A stretch of 64,000 nucleotides of DNA. Source: JAICJR01 sp963848495. Its GTDB lineage: Bacteria > Actinomycetota > Thermoleophilia > Solirubrobacterales > Thermoleophilaceae. Numbering within the stretch: the stretch's first letter is position 1; each line of letters starts with the position of its first letter. The notes beneath the pieces are model-generated. The model ran no database searches, had not been told where the DNA came from, and worked only from the letters and a program-made list of their open reading frames with translations. Shown here piece after piece: positions 43,919-51,969 of this stretch. The DNA lies in contig CAWKDV010000004.1 in the NCBI GenBank assembly GCA_963848495.1, positions 1,550,001 to 1,614,000 of the forward strand, in the 5' to 3' direction. The position numbers and the translations under genes were made by a program.

Positions 43919-44147
43919 CGTTCTCTCGATCCAACCGGCCCTCATCGACGATCCCCGGTCCCTCGTCCTCGAAGGCCTCCTCGCGTTCAGCCTCCGGGAT
44001 TTCGCGGCCGAGCTCGGCGGGCGCATCGAGGTCGTCGCGCATCTGCTCCGTGCGGCTCAGCGGGCCGAGCGCCAGGAAGATCACGAGGATCACCACGATC
44101 ACGCCCACCACGATCAGGACCGTGACAAGGGCGCTGGCGAGGACCAT
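43914..44147 (-). CDS. Small membrane protein with acidic tail, third gene of ParA-FtsZ operon
   Basis: A 77-residue protein. An N-terminal hydrophobic helix (LASALVTVLIVVGVIVVILV, about residues 3-28) is followed by a soluble tail with many Glu and Asp (EIPEAEREEAFEDEGPG). The ATG at 44147 is two bases after the FtsZ stop, so it is likely translated with FtsZ. By position it may be a membrane partner of the division system, but no domain supports this. Its stop lies in the heptamer array. Confidence 0.7.
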   Translation of the reverse strand: MVLASALVTVLIVVGVIVVILVIFLALGPLSRTEQMRDDLDAPAELGREIPEAEREEAFEDEGPGIVDEGRLDRENE

Positions 44148-44149
44148 CG

Positions 44150-45550
44150 TCAGGCCCGCGGGATGAACTCGGGCACGTCGAGGTCGGTCAGCGACGTCTC
44201 CCGCGTCCGCGTGACCCGCGGCTCGCGGTCGGCGATCCGCACGTCGTCGCGCTGCTCCCTCTCGCCCGTGCGCTCGGCACTCGGGCGGGAGCGGCGGACG
44301 GGCCGGTCGCCGTAGCCGGTGGCGACGACGGTGACCCACACCTGATCGGACACCTTCTCGTCGATCATCGCGCCGAAGATGATGTTCGCGTCCGGGTGGG
44401 CCGCCTCCGACACCGCCTTGGCCGCCTCGTTGACCTCCCACAGCGAGAGGTCGCGCCCACCGGTGATCGACAGGAGGATCGAGCGGGCGCCCTCGACGGA
44501 CGTCTCGAGCAAGGGCGAGGCGACCGCGTGTTGCGCGGCCTCGAGCGCCCTGTGCTCGCCGGTCGACATGCCGATGCCGAGCAGTGCTGTGCCGGCCTTC
44601 GACATGATCGTGCGGACGTCGGCGAAGTCGAGGTTGATCAGGCCGGGCAGCGTGACGAGATCCGAGATGCCCTGCACGCCCTGGCGCAGGACGTCGTCGG
44701 CCACGCGGAAGGCCTCGACCATCGATGTCTGCTTGTCGAGCACGCTGAGCAGGCGCGAGTTGGGGATCACGATGAGCGTGTCCACCTCCTGAGCCAGCTC
44801 GTCGATGCCCGACACGGCCTGCTCACCGCGGCGCGTGCCCTCGAACGAGAACGGCTTGGTGACGATGCCCACCGTGAGGGCGCCCACCTCGCGCGAGATG
44901 CGCGCCACCACAGGCGCCGCGCCCGTGCCGGTGCCGCCGCCGGCGCCGGCCGCGATGAAGATCATGTCCGAGCCCTTGAGCAGGCCCTTGAGGTAGTCGT
45001 AATCCTCGAGGGCGGCCTTGCGGCCGAGCTCCGGGTTCGACCCCGAGCCGAGCCCGCGCGTGACGTCGGCGCCGATGTGCACGATCGTGTCCGCGCTCGA
45101 CTGCTCGAGCGACTGCACGTCGGTGTTGACGGCAATGAAGTCGACGCCCGCGACGCCCGCCTCGATCATGCGGTTGACCGCGTTGACGCCGCCACCGCCG
45201 ACGCCGACGACCTTGAGGACCGGGCCGCGCATGGGATCCGGCGTCGGAGTCGGGTCCATCGCATAGCGCGTGGAGTGACCGGGCCGGTCGAGGATGTTCT
45301 CCGGGATGTCCGAGGAGAAGACGTTGCGCAGCCGCTCCTCGGGCGTCGGGATGTGACGCGGCGGAGGCTCTTCCTCGACGCGCGGCGACGGCCGAAGCTC
45401 CTCGGCGACGTGGTCCCGGTGCTCGGTGCTCGGTGCCTGCTGCTCGGGCGCGGGCGCGCCCTCTCCGTGCAGGCCCTCTTCCTCGGTCTTCCGGAACAGC
45501 GCCGCAAGCGGCCCCTCACGCATACTCGCCCGCTTGCTGTTACCGGCCAT
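44150..45550 (-). CDS. ftsZ: FtsZ cell-division GTPase with long N-terminal extension
   Basis: A 466-residue FtsZ. Residues about 1-108 are an unusual hydrophilic extension (two Pro/Glu-rich stretches and TPTPDPMRG). The GTPase core follows with VVGVGGGGVNAVNRM, NTDVQSLEQS, the tubulin signature AAGAGGGTGTGAAP, TKPFSFEGTRR and the T7 loop NLDFADVRTIM. The C-terminal linker ends in DLDVPEFIPRA, a plausible conserved C-terminal peptide. It polymerises into the division ring. It sits outside any dcw cluster, overlapping a parA gene by 11 bases. Whether it is the only FtsZ cannot be told here. Confidence 0.93.
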   Translation of the reverse strand: MAGNSKRASMREGPLAALFRKTEEEGLHGEGAPAPEQQAPSTEHRDHVAEELRPSPRVEEEPPPRHIPTPEERLRNVFSSDIPENILDRPGHSTRYAMDPTPTPDPMRGPVLKVVGVGGGGVNAVNRMIEAGVAGVDFIAVNTDVQSLEQSSADTIVHIGADVTRGLGSGSNPELGRKAALEDYDYLKGLLKGSDMIFIAAGAGGGTGTGAAPVVARISREVGALTVGIVTKPFSFEGTRRGEQAVSGIDELAQEVDTLIVIPNSRLLSVLDKQTSMVEAFRVADDVLRQGVQGISDLVTLPGLINLDFADVRTIMSKAGTALLGIGMSTGEHRALEAAQHAVASPLLETSVEGARSILLSITGGRDLSLWEVNEAAKAVSEAAHPDANIIFGAMIDEKVSDQVWVTVVATGYGDRPVRRSRPSAERTGEREQRDDVRIADREPRVTRTRETSLTDLDVPEFIPRA

Positions 45551-46379
45551 TCTCGAGGACCTCCTTCGCCAGCTGGCGGTAGGCGAACGCCGCCTTCCCG
45601 TCCGGGTCGTATTTCAAGACTGACATGCCCTTCACGGGCGCCTCGGCGAAACGGACGGTCTTGTTGATGCGCGAGGCGAAGACGCGGTCGCCGAAGTTCT
45701 CCTCGAGGATCTCGATGGCCTCCTTGGCGTGGACGGTGCGGGTGTCCACGAGGGTCGGAAGGATGCCCTCGATCTCCACGTCCGGGTTGAGGTTCTCCCT
45801 GATCATGGACAGCGTGTTCTGAAGCTGTATCAGCCCGCGCATCGACAGATACTCGCACTGCACGGGGACGATCACCTTGTTTGCCGCTGTCAGGGCGTTG
45901 ATCGTGAGCAGTCCGAGGCTCGGCGGAGTGTCGATGCAGATGAAGTCGTAGTCGCTCAGGATCGGCTTCAGCGCCTTCTCGAGCGAGCGCTCGCGGCCGA
46001 TCTGGGTCGACATCGCGATCTCGGCGCCGGCCAGGTCGATCGAGGCGCAGGCCACGTCGACCTCGCGCCGGCGGATCACCTCGCGGATCGACGTTCCGTG
46101 CACGAGCACGTCGTACATCGACACCTCGAGCGAGTCGGGGTCGATCCCCTGGCTCATGGTCAGGTTCCCCTGAGGATCCATGTCCACGCACAGCACGCGA
46201 TGGCCCTTCTCGGCGAAGGCGGCCGCCAGGTTCAGGGTCGTGGTGGTCTTTGCCACGCCGCCCTTCTGATTGGCGAATGCGATTACCTTGGCCTTGGGGG
46301 GTTCGGGCGTCACTGCGGACTCCGATCTCTCTGGCTGCTCTGCGGGAACAGCGCCGGGTTTGCGGTCAAAGAGACCCAT
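45540..46379 (-). CDS. ParA/MinD-family ATPase
   Basis: A 279-residue ATPase. The deviant Walker A is FANQKGGVAKTTTTLNLA (near residue 40), then VLCVDMDPQGNLT, FICIDTPPSLGLLTINAL and PVQCEYLSMRGL. These define ParA/Soj-type partition ATPases rather than MinD, as there is no C-terminal amphipathic helix. It would position cargo by ATP-driven DNA or membrane binding. The ATG at 46379 begins MGLFDRKPG. FtsZ starts inside its last codons, so the pair is co-translated. No parB lies nearby. It is divergent from two ArsA-like genes. Confidence 0.92.
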   Translation of the reverse strand: MGLFDRKPGAVPAEQPERSESAVTPEPPKAKVIAFANQKGGVAKTTTTLNLAAAFAEKGHRVLCVDMDPQGNLTMSQGIDPDSLEVSMYDVLVHGTSIREVIRRREVDVACASIDLAGAEIAMSTQIGRERSLEKALKPILSDYDFICIDTPPSLGLLTINALTAANKVIVPVQCEYLSMRGLIQLQNTLSMIRENLNPDVEIEGILPTLVDTRTVHAKEAIEILEENFGDRVFASRINKTVRFAEAPVKGMSVLKYDPDGKAAFAYRQLAKEVLENGR

Positions 46380-46442
46380 CGCAGTGCGTATTCGTACGGG
46401 CGGGAGCGATTCCTTCTGCTCGCTACTGTTGCGGGCCGCCGG

Positions 46443-47375
46443 ATGCCGGGCATCTTCGACAAGCGGCTGGTCTTCGTAACCGGAAAGGGCGGCGTCGGCA
46501 AGACGACCGTGGCCGCCGCCCTCGGCCTCGCCGCCGCGCGCGCGGGCCGGCGGACGATCGTCTGCGAGGTCGCGCATCAGGAGCGGATGTCGCAGGTGTT
46601 CCGGCGCGAGGGCGTGGGCTACAGCGAGACCGAGCTGGCGCCGGGCCTGTTCGCGATCTCGATCGACCCGCAGCGCTCGATGGAGGAGTACCTGCGCACG
46701 CAGGTCAAGCCGGCTCCCCTGTACTCCGTGCTGTTCGACAACCGCTTCTTCCAGTACTTCGCGGCCGCCACGCCGGGCATGCGCGAGCTGGTGACGATCG
46801 GGAAGATCTGGGAGCTGGCCCAGCTCGAGCGGCGCAACCCGAAGAATACGCCGTATGACCTCGTGATCGTGGACGCTCCGTCCACGGGCCACGGCCTCGG
46901 CATCCTGCGCACGCCGGCCACCTTCCGCGACGCCGCGCGCGTCGGGCCGATCCGCCGCCAGGCCGACCGCATCGACGACTTCATCACCGACCAGAAGCTC
47001 ACCGGCGTGGTCACGGTCGCCCTGCCCGAGGAGATGCCGGTCAACGAGACGCTCGACTTCCAGCGGGAGCTGCGCCGGGAGATGGGCATGAAGCTCGACG
47101 CCGTGGTGGTCAACGCCCTCTATCCGACGCGCTTCACCGACGGCGAGGCGGACCGCATCGAGCAGGCGGCCGACTCGAACGGCTCGCCCGGCGTCCGCGC
47201 CGCGCTGCGCGCCGCCCTGTTCGAGCACCACCGCGCCCAGACCCAGCGGGCGGAGCTGTCGCGCCTCACCGAGGCGCTGCGGCGGCCGCCTGTGTTGCTG
47301 CCGTTCCTGTTCGAGCCGGAGCTCGACCTCGGCTCGTTCGAGCAGCTGAGCGAAGAGCTGGAGGGCGCGTTGTGA
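46443..47375 (+). CDS. ArsA/GET3-like ATPase, first of a pair
   Basis: A 310-residue ATPase. The P-loop is LVFVTGKGGVGKTTVAAALG, followed by CEVAHQERMSQVF and the Asp-rich switch LVIVDAPSTGHGL, then VTVALPEEMPVNET. It lacks the Cys pair of arsenite-binding ArsA. It ends with a C-terminal helix (FEQLSEELEGAL). Actinobacteria often carry two such genes side by side, as in mycobacterial Rv3679-Rv3680. The start overlaps by 4 bases the GTG of the second gene, so they are a heteromeric pair in all likelihood. Confidence 0.87.
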   Translation: MPGIFDKRLVFVTGKGGVGKTTVAAALGLAAARAGRRTIVCEVAHQERMSQVFRREGVGYSETELAPGLFAISIDPQRSMEEYLRTQVKPAPLYSVLFDNRFFQYFAAATPGMRELVTIGKIWELAQLERRNPKNTPYDLVIVDAPSTGHGLGILRTPATFRDAARVGPIRRQADRIDDFITDQKLTGVVTVALPEEMPVNETLDFQRELRREMGMKLDAVVVNALYPTRFTDGEADRIEQAADSNGSPGVRAALRAALFEHHRAQTQRAELSRLTEALRRPPVLLPFLFEPELDLGSFEQLSEELEGAL

Positions 47376-48493
47376 GCGTCGAGCGGCTGCTCGAGAAGAA
47401 GCAGATCTGCATCTGCGCGGGCGCGGGCGGAGTGGGCAAGACCACCACCTCCGCCGCGGTGGCGATGGGCATGGCGTCGCTCGGGCTCAAGGTGGCCGTG
47501 CTGACGATCGACCCGGCCAAGCGCCTCGCCAACTCGCTCGGCCTGCCGGAGCTCGGCAACGAGGAGCGCCAGGTCGACCCGGAGCGCTTCGCCGAGCAGG
47601 GGCTCGAGATGCGCGGCGAGCTGTGGGCGATGATGCTCGACCCCAAGCGCACCTTCGACGAGCTGATCGAGCGCCACGCCGCCGACGAGCGCACGCGCGA
47701 CGCGGTCCTCTCGAACCGCATCTACCAGGAGCTCTCGAACGCCGTGGCCGGCTCGCAGGAGTACATGGCGATGGAGAAGCTCTACGAGCTGCACCAGGAG
47801 GAGCGCTACGACCTGCTCGTGCTCGACACGCCGCCCACCCGCAACGCGCTCGACTTCCTCGACGCTCCCGAGCGGCTGTCGCGCTTCGTGGACTCGCGCT
47901 CGCTCCAGCTCTTCATGCGCCCGGGCCGGCTCGGCCTCAAGGTGTTCGGGCGCGGCACCGGGATGCTCTTCGGCGTGCTCAAGCGGATCACCGGCGTCGA
48001 CCTGCTCCAGGACCTGTCCGAGTTCTTCCAGAGCTTCGGCGACATGGCCGAGGGCTTCCGCGACCGTGCCGCCAGCGTCCACGAGCTGCTGGGCGACCGC
48101 CGCACCACCTTCCTGCTCGTCACCTCGCCGCGCCGGGCCGCGATCGACGAGGCGATCTTCTTCCACCGGCGCCTGCGCGAGTGGAAGATGCCATTCGGCG
48201 GCGTGGTGGTGAACCGCATGAACACGCTCGCCGTGGAGGGCGAGGAGCCCGAAGAGCGCGAGCTCGCGGAGCTGCTCGGCGACGAGCTGGGTCACAAGGT
48301 CGCGAGCAACCTGGACGACTACCAGGCGCTCGCTACCCGCGACCGGGAGAACGTGAAGCGCCTCACCCGCGAGCTGCGTGGCGGCAGGCCGCCGATCCTG
48401 GTCCCCCACCTCGACGACGACGTGCACGACATCGCCGGCCTCGTGGAGATGAACCAGTACCTGTTCGCTGCCGAGGCGGTGCCGGCCGTCTAG
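47372..48493 (+). CDS. ArsA/GET3-like ATPase, second of a pair
   Basis: A 373-residue ATPase. P-loop CICAGAGGVGKTTTSAAVAM, VLTIDPAKRLANSLG (switch), LLVLDTPPTRNALDFLDAP, LVTSPRRAAIDEA, and a basic middle region (MRPGRLGLKVFGRGTGML) with hydrophobic stretch that may sit at the membrane. The GTG at 47372 overlaps the stop of the first gene. Function of such pairs is linked in mycobacteria to redox and glycerol phenotypes; nothing here proves the same role. It meets the lipoprotein gene tail to tail with 4-base overlap. Confidence 0.87.
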   Translation: MSVERLLEKKQICICAGAGGVGKTTTSAAVAMGMASLGLKVAVLTIDPAKRLANSLGLPELGNEERQVDPERFAEQGLEMRGELWAMMLDPKRTFDELIERHAADERTRDAVLSNRIYQELSNAVAGSQEYMAMEKLYELHQEERYDLLVLDTPPTRNALDFLDAPERLSRFVDSRSLQLFMRPGRLGLKVFGRGTGMLFGVLKRITGVDLLQDLSEFFQSFGDMAEGFRDRAASVHELLGDRRTTFLLVTSPRRAAIDEAIFFHRRLREWKMPFGGVVVNRMNTLAVEGEEPEERELAELLGDELGHKVASNLDDYQALATRDRENVKRLTRELRGGRPPILVPHLDDDVHDIAGLVEMNQYLFAAEAVPAV

Positions 48494-49020
48494 CCGGGTT
48501 TGCCCACGCCGACGTAGGCCTCGGCGCTGATGTCGCCCTCGATCTCCAGCAGCTTGTTGCCGCAGCTCGCGTAGGTCGGCATGCGGATCTTCGCCTCGAG
48601 CGCGCCGCTGCGCACGGCGCCCTTCACGAGGATCGGCTGGGCAGCGACCCCGGCGAGCGTGACGTCGGCCACCCTCGCGCCGGGCTCGGTCACGGTCACC
48701 GTGAACGACTGCCCCGGCTTGACGATCGCGGGCTGCACCTTCACCGGCCCGTCCGCGGCGATCGCCCGCAGCGGCTTGCCGTTGCAGGTGTAGGGGGCGC
48801 TGACACGCAGCGGCGCGGTGCTCGAGCCAGCGGCCGGCTTCGAGCGGTGGCCCTTGGGCTTCGTCGCGTGGGGCAGGATCGCCGCCGGGTTGGTCGTGGT
48901 CGTGGCCTGCGCCACGGGCGGGGGGGCCGCCGCGCTGACGGCGTGTTGCTTGGAACCGCCGCCGCAGGCCGTGACGCCGGCCAGCGCCGCGATCGCGAGG
49001 GCTGTCGCGCAACGCCTCAT
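48490..49020 (-). CDS. Lipoprotein, unknown
   Basis: A 176-residue lipoprotein. The signal MRRCATALAIAALAGVTACGG ends at a lipobox (VTAC). A Thr/Pro/Ala-rich linker is followed by a beta-rich domain with GQSFTVTVTEPGARVADVTL and cysteines near PYTCNGK and YASCGNK, suggesting an Ig-like disulfide fold. Function unknown. It follows the NTF2-like gene by 14 bases, same strand. Confidence 0.78.
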   Translation of the reverse strand: MRRCATALAIAALAGVTACGGGSKQHAVSAAAPPPVAQATTTTNPAAILPHATKPKGHRSKPAAGSSTAPLRVSAPYTCNGKPLRAIAADGPVKVQPAIVKPGQSFTVTVTEPGARVADVTLAGVAAQPILVKGAVRSGALEAKIRMPTYASCGNKLLEIEGDISAEAYVGVGKPG

Positions 49021-49034
49021 GCTCGTTTGAACAC

Positions 49035-49532
49035 CTACCCGGAGGCGGAGTAGCTCTGAGCCGCCGCCAGCGCGTCGTCGACCGACATGAACATGTCCCA
49101 GCGCGTGAGCAGGCCGTCGTGCCACTGAGTGAGCCAGACGATCTCCGCCTCCACCTCGATGTCGATCTGCCGCGCCCGCCCTCGGTGCATGGCCACGGTC
49201 ACGATGTGCTCGTCGCTCGCCGCGAAGATGCGCCGCGGCTCCACGCGGAAGCGCTCCCACTCGCGCGGCCAGTCGAGCAGGCACTCGAGCATCCCCTCGC
49301 GGCCGCGGTAGGTGCGGGGGTCTGGGAACTCGGGCGGCTGGACGATCTCGACATCCTCGCTGACGTGGTCGAGGATCCAGTCGACGTCGCCGGTGCGATA
49401 GGCCTCGAACGTGGCCATCTGGATTCCGGCCAGGGCCGGCGGCCAGTCGCCCTCGACCGCCGCCAGCCACTCCTCGCCGACGCCGACGTCCAGGATCGCC
49501 TGGCGGGCCTGCTCGATGCGCTCGTCGCTCAC
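49035..49532 (-). CDS. SnoaL/NTF2-like fold protein
   Basis: A 165-residue protein with the NTF2-like pattern: ATFEAYRTGDVDWILDHVSEDVEIVQPPE, YRGREGMLECLLDW, DIEVEAEIVWLTQWHDGLLTRW. Members act as polyketide cyclases, isomerases, or have no known activity. The GTG at 49532 gives the full length. The upstream 393 bases carry no gene on either strand. Confidence 0.82.
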   Translation of the reverse strand: MSDERIEQARQAILDVGVGEEWLAAVEGDWPPALAGIQMATFEAYRTGDVDWILDHVSEDVEIVQPPEFPDPRTYRGREGMLECLLDWPREWERFRVEPRRIFAASDEHIVTVAMHRGRARQIDIEVEAEIVWLTQWHDGLLTRWDMFMSVDDALAAAQSYSASG

Positions 49533-49925
49533 AGGCCAAGTGTGACCGGAGGTGGCGGATGTTCACACCTAGGGTGCCTTGGCGACGAGTCCTCCGCGCC
49601 GGAAGATGGCGGTGCATCGCAGACGGAACACCAAAGCGAAACCGCCGGCGCCACCAGTGACTAGAAGGGCACCGACCGAACCCTAGGAACTGGACCCTCA
49701 GACCCCCAAGGGGCGCCACGGCGAACCAGCGCAGAGCAACGAGGTGGGCGGCTTCGGCCAGCGCGCACCCCCTCGCGCACCCAGAGGCCCCGCCCCGGCG
49801 GGGCCTCGCCAGTTGGTCAGACGGCAGCCGGGAGGTTGCGCAGGTGTCACCCCAGGGGGACTGGGCGGCGGTAGGTGGGGCGCGGACGATGGCGGTGGAC
49901 TCAGTCGCCACCGAAAGGCCCCGAG
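49533..49925. other. 393-base gene-free leader region before papain-like gene
   Basis: No credible coding sequence is seen. It holds an 11-bp perfect hairpin (49784-49807, GAGGCCCCGCC and complement), a GACGGCAGCCGGG segment (49820-49832) that recalls the 3' part of some aptamers, and a GGTGG/CCACC stem around 49894-49912 just before the ATG at 49926. It may include a structured 5' leader for the exported protease, but I cannot assign a known class. Confidence 0.4.
49784..49807 (+). terminator. Perfect GC hairpin in leader region
   Basis: GAGGCCCCGCC, two C bases, then GGCGGGGCCTC: 11 paired bases and no T-tract. It could terminate or attenuate transcription before the papain-like gene, or simply fold as part of a leader. 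Confidence 0.5.
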
Positions 49926-51961
49926 ATGAGACAGCGAATCGCCTATCTACTCACAGCAAGCTTGATCCTCCTGATGGGCGCCGGGGGCGCCGCAGCCGCC
50001 CCTCCGCAGGCCCGGCACGCGCTTGGTCTGCTCCCCACGAACACCTCGGCCCCGAGCCACTTCGGCGCGTCGAAGAACGCCCTCGCTGAGCTTCCGGACT
50101 GGGTCGACCTGAGGCAATGGGCCATGCCGCCCGGCGATCAGGGGGCGATCGGGTCGTGCGTGACCTGGGCGATCGGCTACACGGCGATGGGCTACTGGGA
50201 GAACCGCGACCGAATCACCACCCCGGGCGGTGGCGCGGCGATGTACATCTACTCCCAGACCCACGTCAACGGTGACGGCGGCTCGTTCTTCTCCGCCGGC
50301 TTCGACGTCGCCACCGGCCAGGGAGTCGACAACCGCGACGACTACACGCAGGGCGACTTCGACTGGATCGACCCGCCGACACCGCTCGAGACCGCGCACG
50401 CGGCGAACTGGAAGCTGTCGGGCTACACCACGCTGCGGCTCAACCAAGCGGCTATCGAGGGCGCGCTTGCCAACAACCACCCGGTCTCGATCGGGATCCC
50501 GGTGACCCTGGGCCTTCGAGGAGAACAGCTCCGGGACCTACCCCGACAGCCCAGATGGCACGGACGACACACCATTCATGGGCTACCACGCGATCACCGC
50601 GCTCGCGTATGACAGCGTCGGGCTCACGATCGAGAACTCCTGGGGCCCGTCGTGGGACGACCACGGCTTCGTGAAGATCCGCTGGAGCTGGCTGGCGGAC
50701 AACCTCCGAGAGGCATACGACGTGGGCGATCTGGTGCACACGACGCCGCCCCCGCCGCCGCCCGCTCCCCCGGTGGACAACACCCCACCGGCGATCGGCG
50801 GCGCGGCCGAGGTCGGCAACTCGCTGAGCGAGTCCCACGGCGACTGGACCAACTCCCCGACCACCTACACCTATCAGTGGCAGCGCGGCGACGCAGCAGG
50901 AGCAAACTTCGCCGACGTCGCCGGTGAGACCGGCCGCAGCTACGACGTCACCGCCGCCGACGTCGGTCACACGGTCCGCGTCGAGGAATGGGCGGGGAAC
51001 GCCGCCGGGACCGCCGGCCCGGCTGCATCGCAGCCGACGGGGGTCGTCCCGGCGCCCCCGACGCCGCCACCAGCGCCGCCGGTCAACACCGCGGCCCCCA
51101 CGATCCGCGGCCGTGTCGAGGCTCAGAGCATGCTGAGCGAGGTCCACGGCGACTGGTCGGGCTCGCCGGCTTCCTACAGCTACCAGTGGCAGCGCGGCGA
51201 CGAGTCGGGCGCGAACTTCGTGGACATCCAAGGCGCGACCGGCCAGAACTACCAGATCGCCACGCGCGACGGCGGTCACACGATCCGCGTCGAGGAATGG
51301 GCGCGGAACGACGGCGGGACCGGTGGTCCGGCCGTGTCCTCGGCGACGAGCGTCGTGCCGGCTCCCACCCCGCCGCCGCCCCCGCCCCCGCCTCCGCCGC
51401 CGACTCAAGCCGCCGCTGGCCGTCGTGGCGCCGACCGTCAGCGGGCTGGCGCGGCAGGGCCAGGTGCTGAACGTGTCGACAGGCGTCTGGATGGGCAGCC
51501 CGCGGTTCTACACGTACCGCTGGCAGGAGGACGGTTCGATCGATATCCCCGGCGCCAGCGGCTCGTCCTACACGGCGCAGTCCGCGGACGTTGGGCACAG
51601 GCTCAACGTGGTGGTCACCGCGATCAACAGCGGCGGCTTCACCTCCGTGGTCTCGGACTCCACCCAGATGGTCTCCGGACCTGGGGTCGGGCCGCAGATC
51701 GCGCCCGCAAAGCCCTCGATCGGCGTCCGGCCCCACAGGCGGACCGGCAGCCACTCGGCGGCGTTCAGCTTCACGGACCGAAGCGGCGGCGTGAGCTTCC
51801 AGGTCAAGCTCGACAGGGGGCGCTGGGCCACCGCTACGAGCAGGGTCGTTTACCGCGGCCTCGGCTATGGCACGCACAGGCTGAGCGCTCGAGCCGTGCT
51901 GAACGGGCAGGCGAGCAACGCCGTCCGCTTCACGTGGCGGATAGTGCGCCGCGCCCGGTAG
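49926..51961 (+). pseudogene. Exported papain-like (C1A) cysteine protease with Ig-like repeats, two +1 frameshifts
   Basis: Frame one begins with a signal peptide (MRQRIAYLLTASLILLMGAG) and the C1A domain: GDQGAIGSCVTWAIGY carries the oxyanion Gln and catalytic Cys. One extra base at about 50514 shifts the match to frame two: FEENSSGTYPDSPDG, MGYHAITALAYD (catalytic His) and LTIENSWGPSWDDHGF (Asn). Then come Pro-rich linkers and two repeats (ESHGDW ... YTYQWQRGD; EVHGDW ... YSYQWQRGD). A second extra base at about 51403 leads to frame three: a third repeat (FYTYRWQEDGSID) and a C-terminal domain to 51961. The intended product would be about 677 residues. It may be decayed, or the indels may be errors. 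Confidence 0.82.
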
Positions 51962-51969
51962 GCCGGCGC

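Noticed and set aside
49604..49650. GEMM-like string CAAAGCGAAACC in the leader at 49533-49925
   Set aside because: The second conserved string (GACGCAAAGC) and the P2 stem are missing, so I did not call a c-di-GMP aptamer here.
49926..51961. Programmed frameshifting in the papain-like gene
   Set aside because: No slippery heptamer with downstream pseudoknot is evident, and two separate shifts in one gene are better explained by indels.
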